Assembly (NCBI GenBank): GCA_002085385.1
Contig: NATO01000125.1
Span: 1 to 6,359 of the forward strand
Direction of reading: 5' to 3'
Length of the DNA stretch: 6,359 bases
Source: a candidate division Zixibacteria bacterium 4484_93
Lineage (GTDB): Bacteria > UBP14 > UBA6098 > 4484-93
The position numbers and the translations under genes are program-made. Below are positions 6,109-6,359 of the stretch, piece after piece (position 1 is the stretch's first letter; the number at the start of each line of letters is the position of its first letter). Below the pieces are notes generated by a model. It did no database searches. It was not told the origin of the DNA and saw only the letters and a program-made list of their open reading frames with translations.

Positions 6109-6359
6109 ATGCCTGTCCCTCTTTTAGATGTTACAAGGGAATACAAAGATTTGAAGGATAACATCGATTCTGCTATTGCTCGTGTCTTTGAGCACGGCAG
6201 GTTTATCCTCGGGCCTGAGGTAAAGGAGTTCGAGCAGGCGGTAGCAGAATACTCCGGGACAAAGTATGCTGTTGGTGTTGCCTCCGGGACAGATGCCCTG
6301 CTTCTCTCCCTTCGAGCCTGCAATGTTAAGCCCGGCGATGAGGTTATAACCACACCTTA
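6109..6359 (+). CDS. DegT/DnrJ/EryC1/StrS-family PLP-dependent sugar aminotransferase, N-terminal part
   Basis: 83 codons are visible before the right edge; full members have about 360-400 residues. The start fits the family: MPVPLLDVTREY, then FILGPEVKEFEQAVAEY at 32-48, the cofactor phosphate-binding segment ASGTDALLLSL at 58-68, and VKPGDEVITTP at 73-83. Members of this family transfer an amino group from glutamate to keto-sugar nucleotides in the cytoplasm, for O-antigen, glycan or antibiotic sugar pathways. The PLP-binding lysine lies beyond the window, so catalytic competence and exact substrate cannot be judged. The strong own promoter separates it from atpD. Neighbours to the right may form a surface-sugar cluster, which is inference. 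Confidence 0.93.
   Translation, partial: MPVPLLDVTREYKDLKDNIDSAIARVFEHGRFILGPEVKEFEQAVAEYSGTKYAVGVASGTDALLLSLRACNVKPGDEVITTP

Noticed and set aside
6090..6353. Minus-strand open frame opposite the aminotransferase
   Set aside because: It is a shadow frame. The plus strand encodes an unmistakable DegT-family N-terminus with a ribosome binding site and promoter.

Overview
The window comes from a bacterium with roughly balanced base composition. It most likely belongs to one of the uncultured lineages around the Fibrobacteres-Chlorobi-Bacteroidetes (FCB) supergroup or similar candidate phyla (WOR-3, Zixibacteria, Cloacimonadota and relatives). This placement is inferred from family knowledge: one gene ends in a type IX-secretion/FlgD-like sorting domain with the NYPNPFNP signature, and the neighbours are long secreted beta-rich and repeat proteins typical of such genomes. 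The visible promoters are ordinary sigma-70 type (TTGACA, about 17-18 bp, TATAAT-like), not the Bacteroidetes TTTG/TAnnTTTG type, so Bacteroidetes proper is less likely. The species cannot be read from the sequence.

Layout. (1) Bases 1-707, minus strand: the N-terminal 235 residues of an exported protein with a glutamine-amidotransferase-like (ThuA/DUF4350-like) fold. It runs off the left edge. (2) Bases 708-952: an AT-rich divergent promoter region. (3) Bases 953-3804, plus strand: a large exported multidomain protein, now split into two overlapping frames (953-2935 and 2890-3804). An 11-bp offset marked by two copies of GATTCAC breaks the frame, and removing 11 bp restores one 946-residue protein. 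Its order is signal peptide, domain A, about 21 copies of a 12-residue helix-like repeat, a second copy of domain A, a beta segment, a fibronectin-III-like domain and two tandem C-terminal modules each with two cysteines. (4) Bases 3823-4557: a small exported protein with the C-terminal sorting domain, 18 bp downstream of the large gene and with a strong Shine-Dalgarno. (5) Bases 4661-6034: atpD, the F1 ATP synthase beta subunit, complete with all catalytic motifs but without atpC or any other ATP synthase gene beside it in the window. (6) Bases 6109-6359: the start of a DegT/DnrJ/EryC1/StrS sugar aminotransferase, cut by the right edge and with its own consensus promoter.

How they fit together. 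The large repeat protein and the sorting-domain protein look like one operon for envelope or surface proteins. The divergent gene is also exported and may belong to the same surface programme. atpD and the aminotransferase each appear to have their own promoter, so the right half is probably a set of single transcription units. The best candidates for something undescribed are the 12-residue repeat array framed by a duplicated domain, the frame break in that gene, and the isolated, possibly leaderless atpD.
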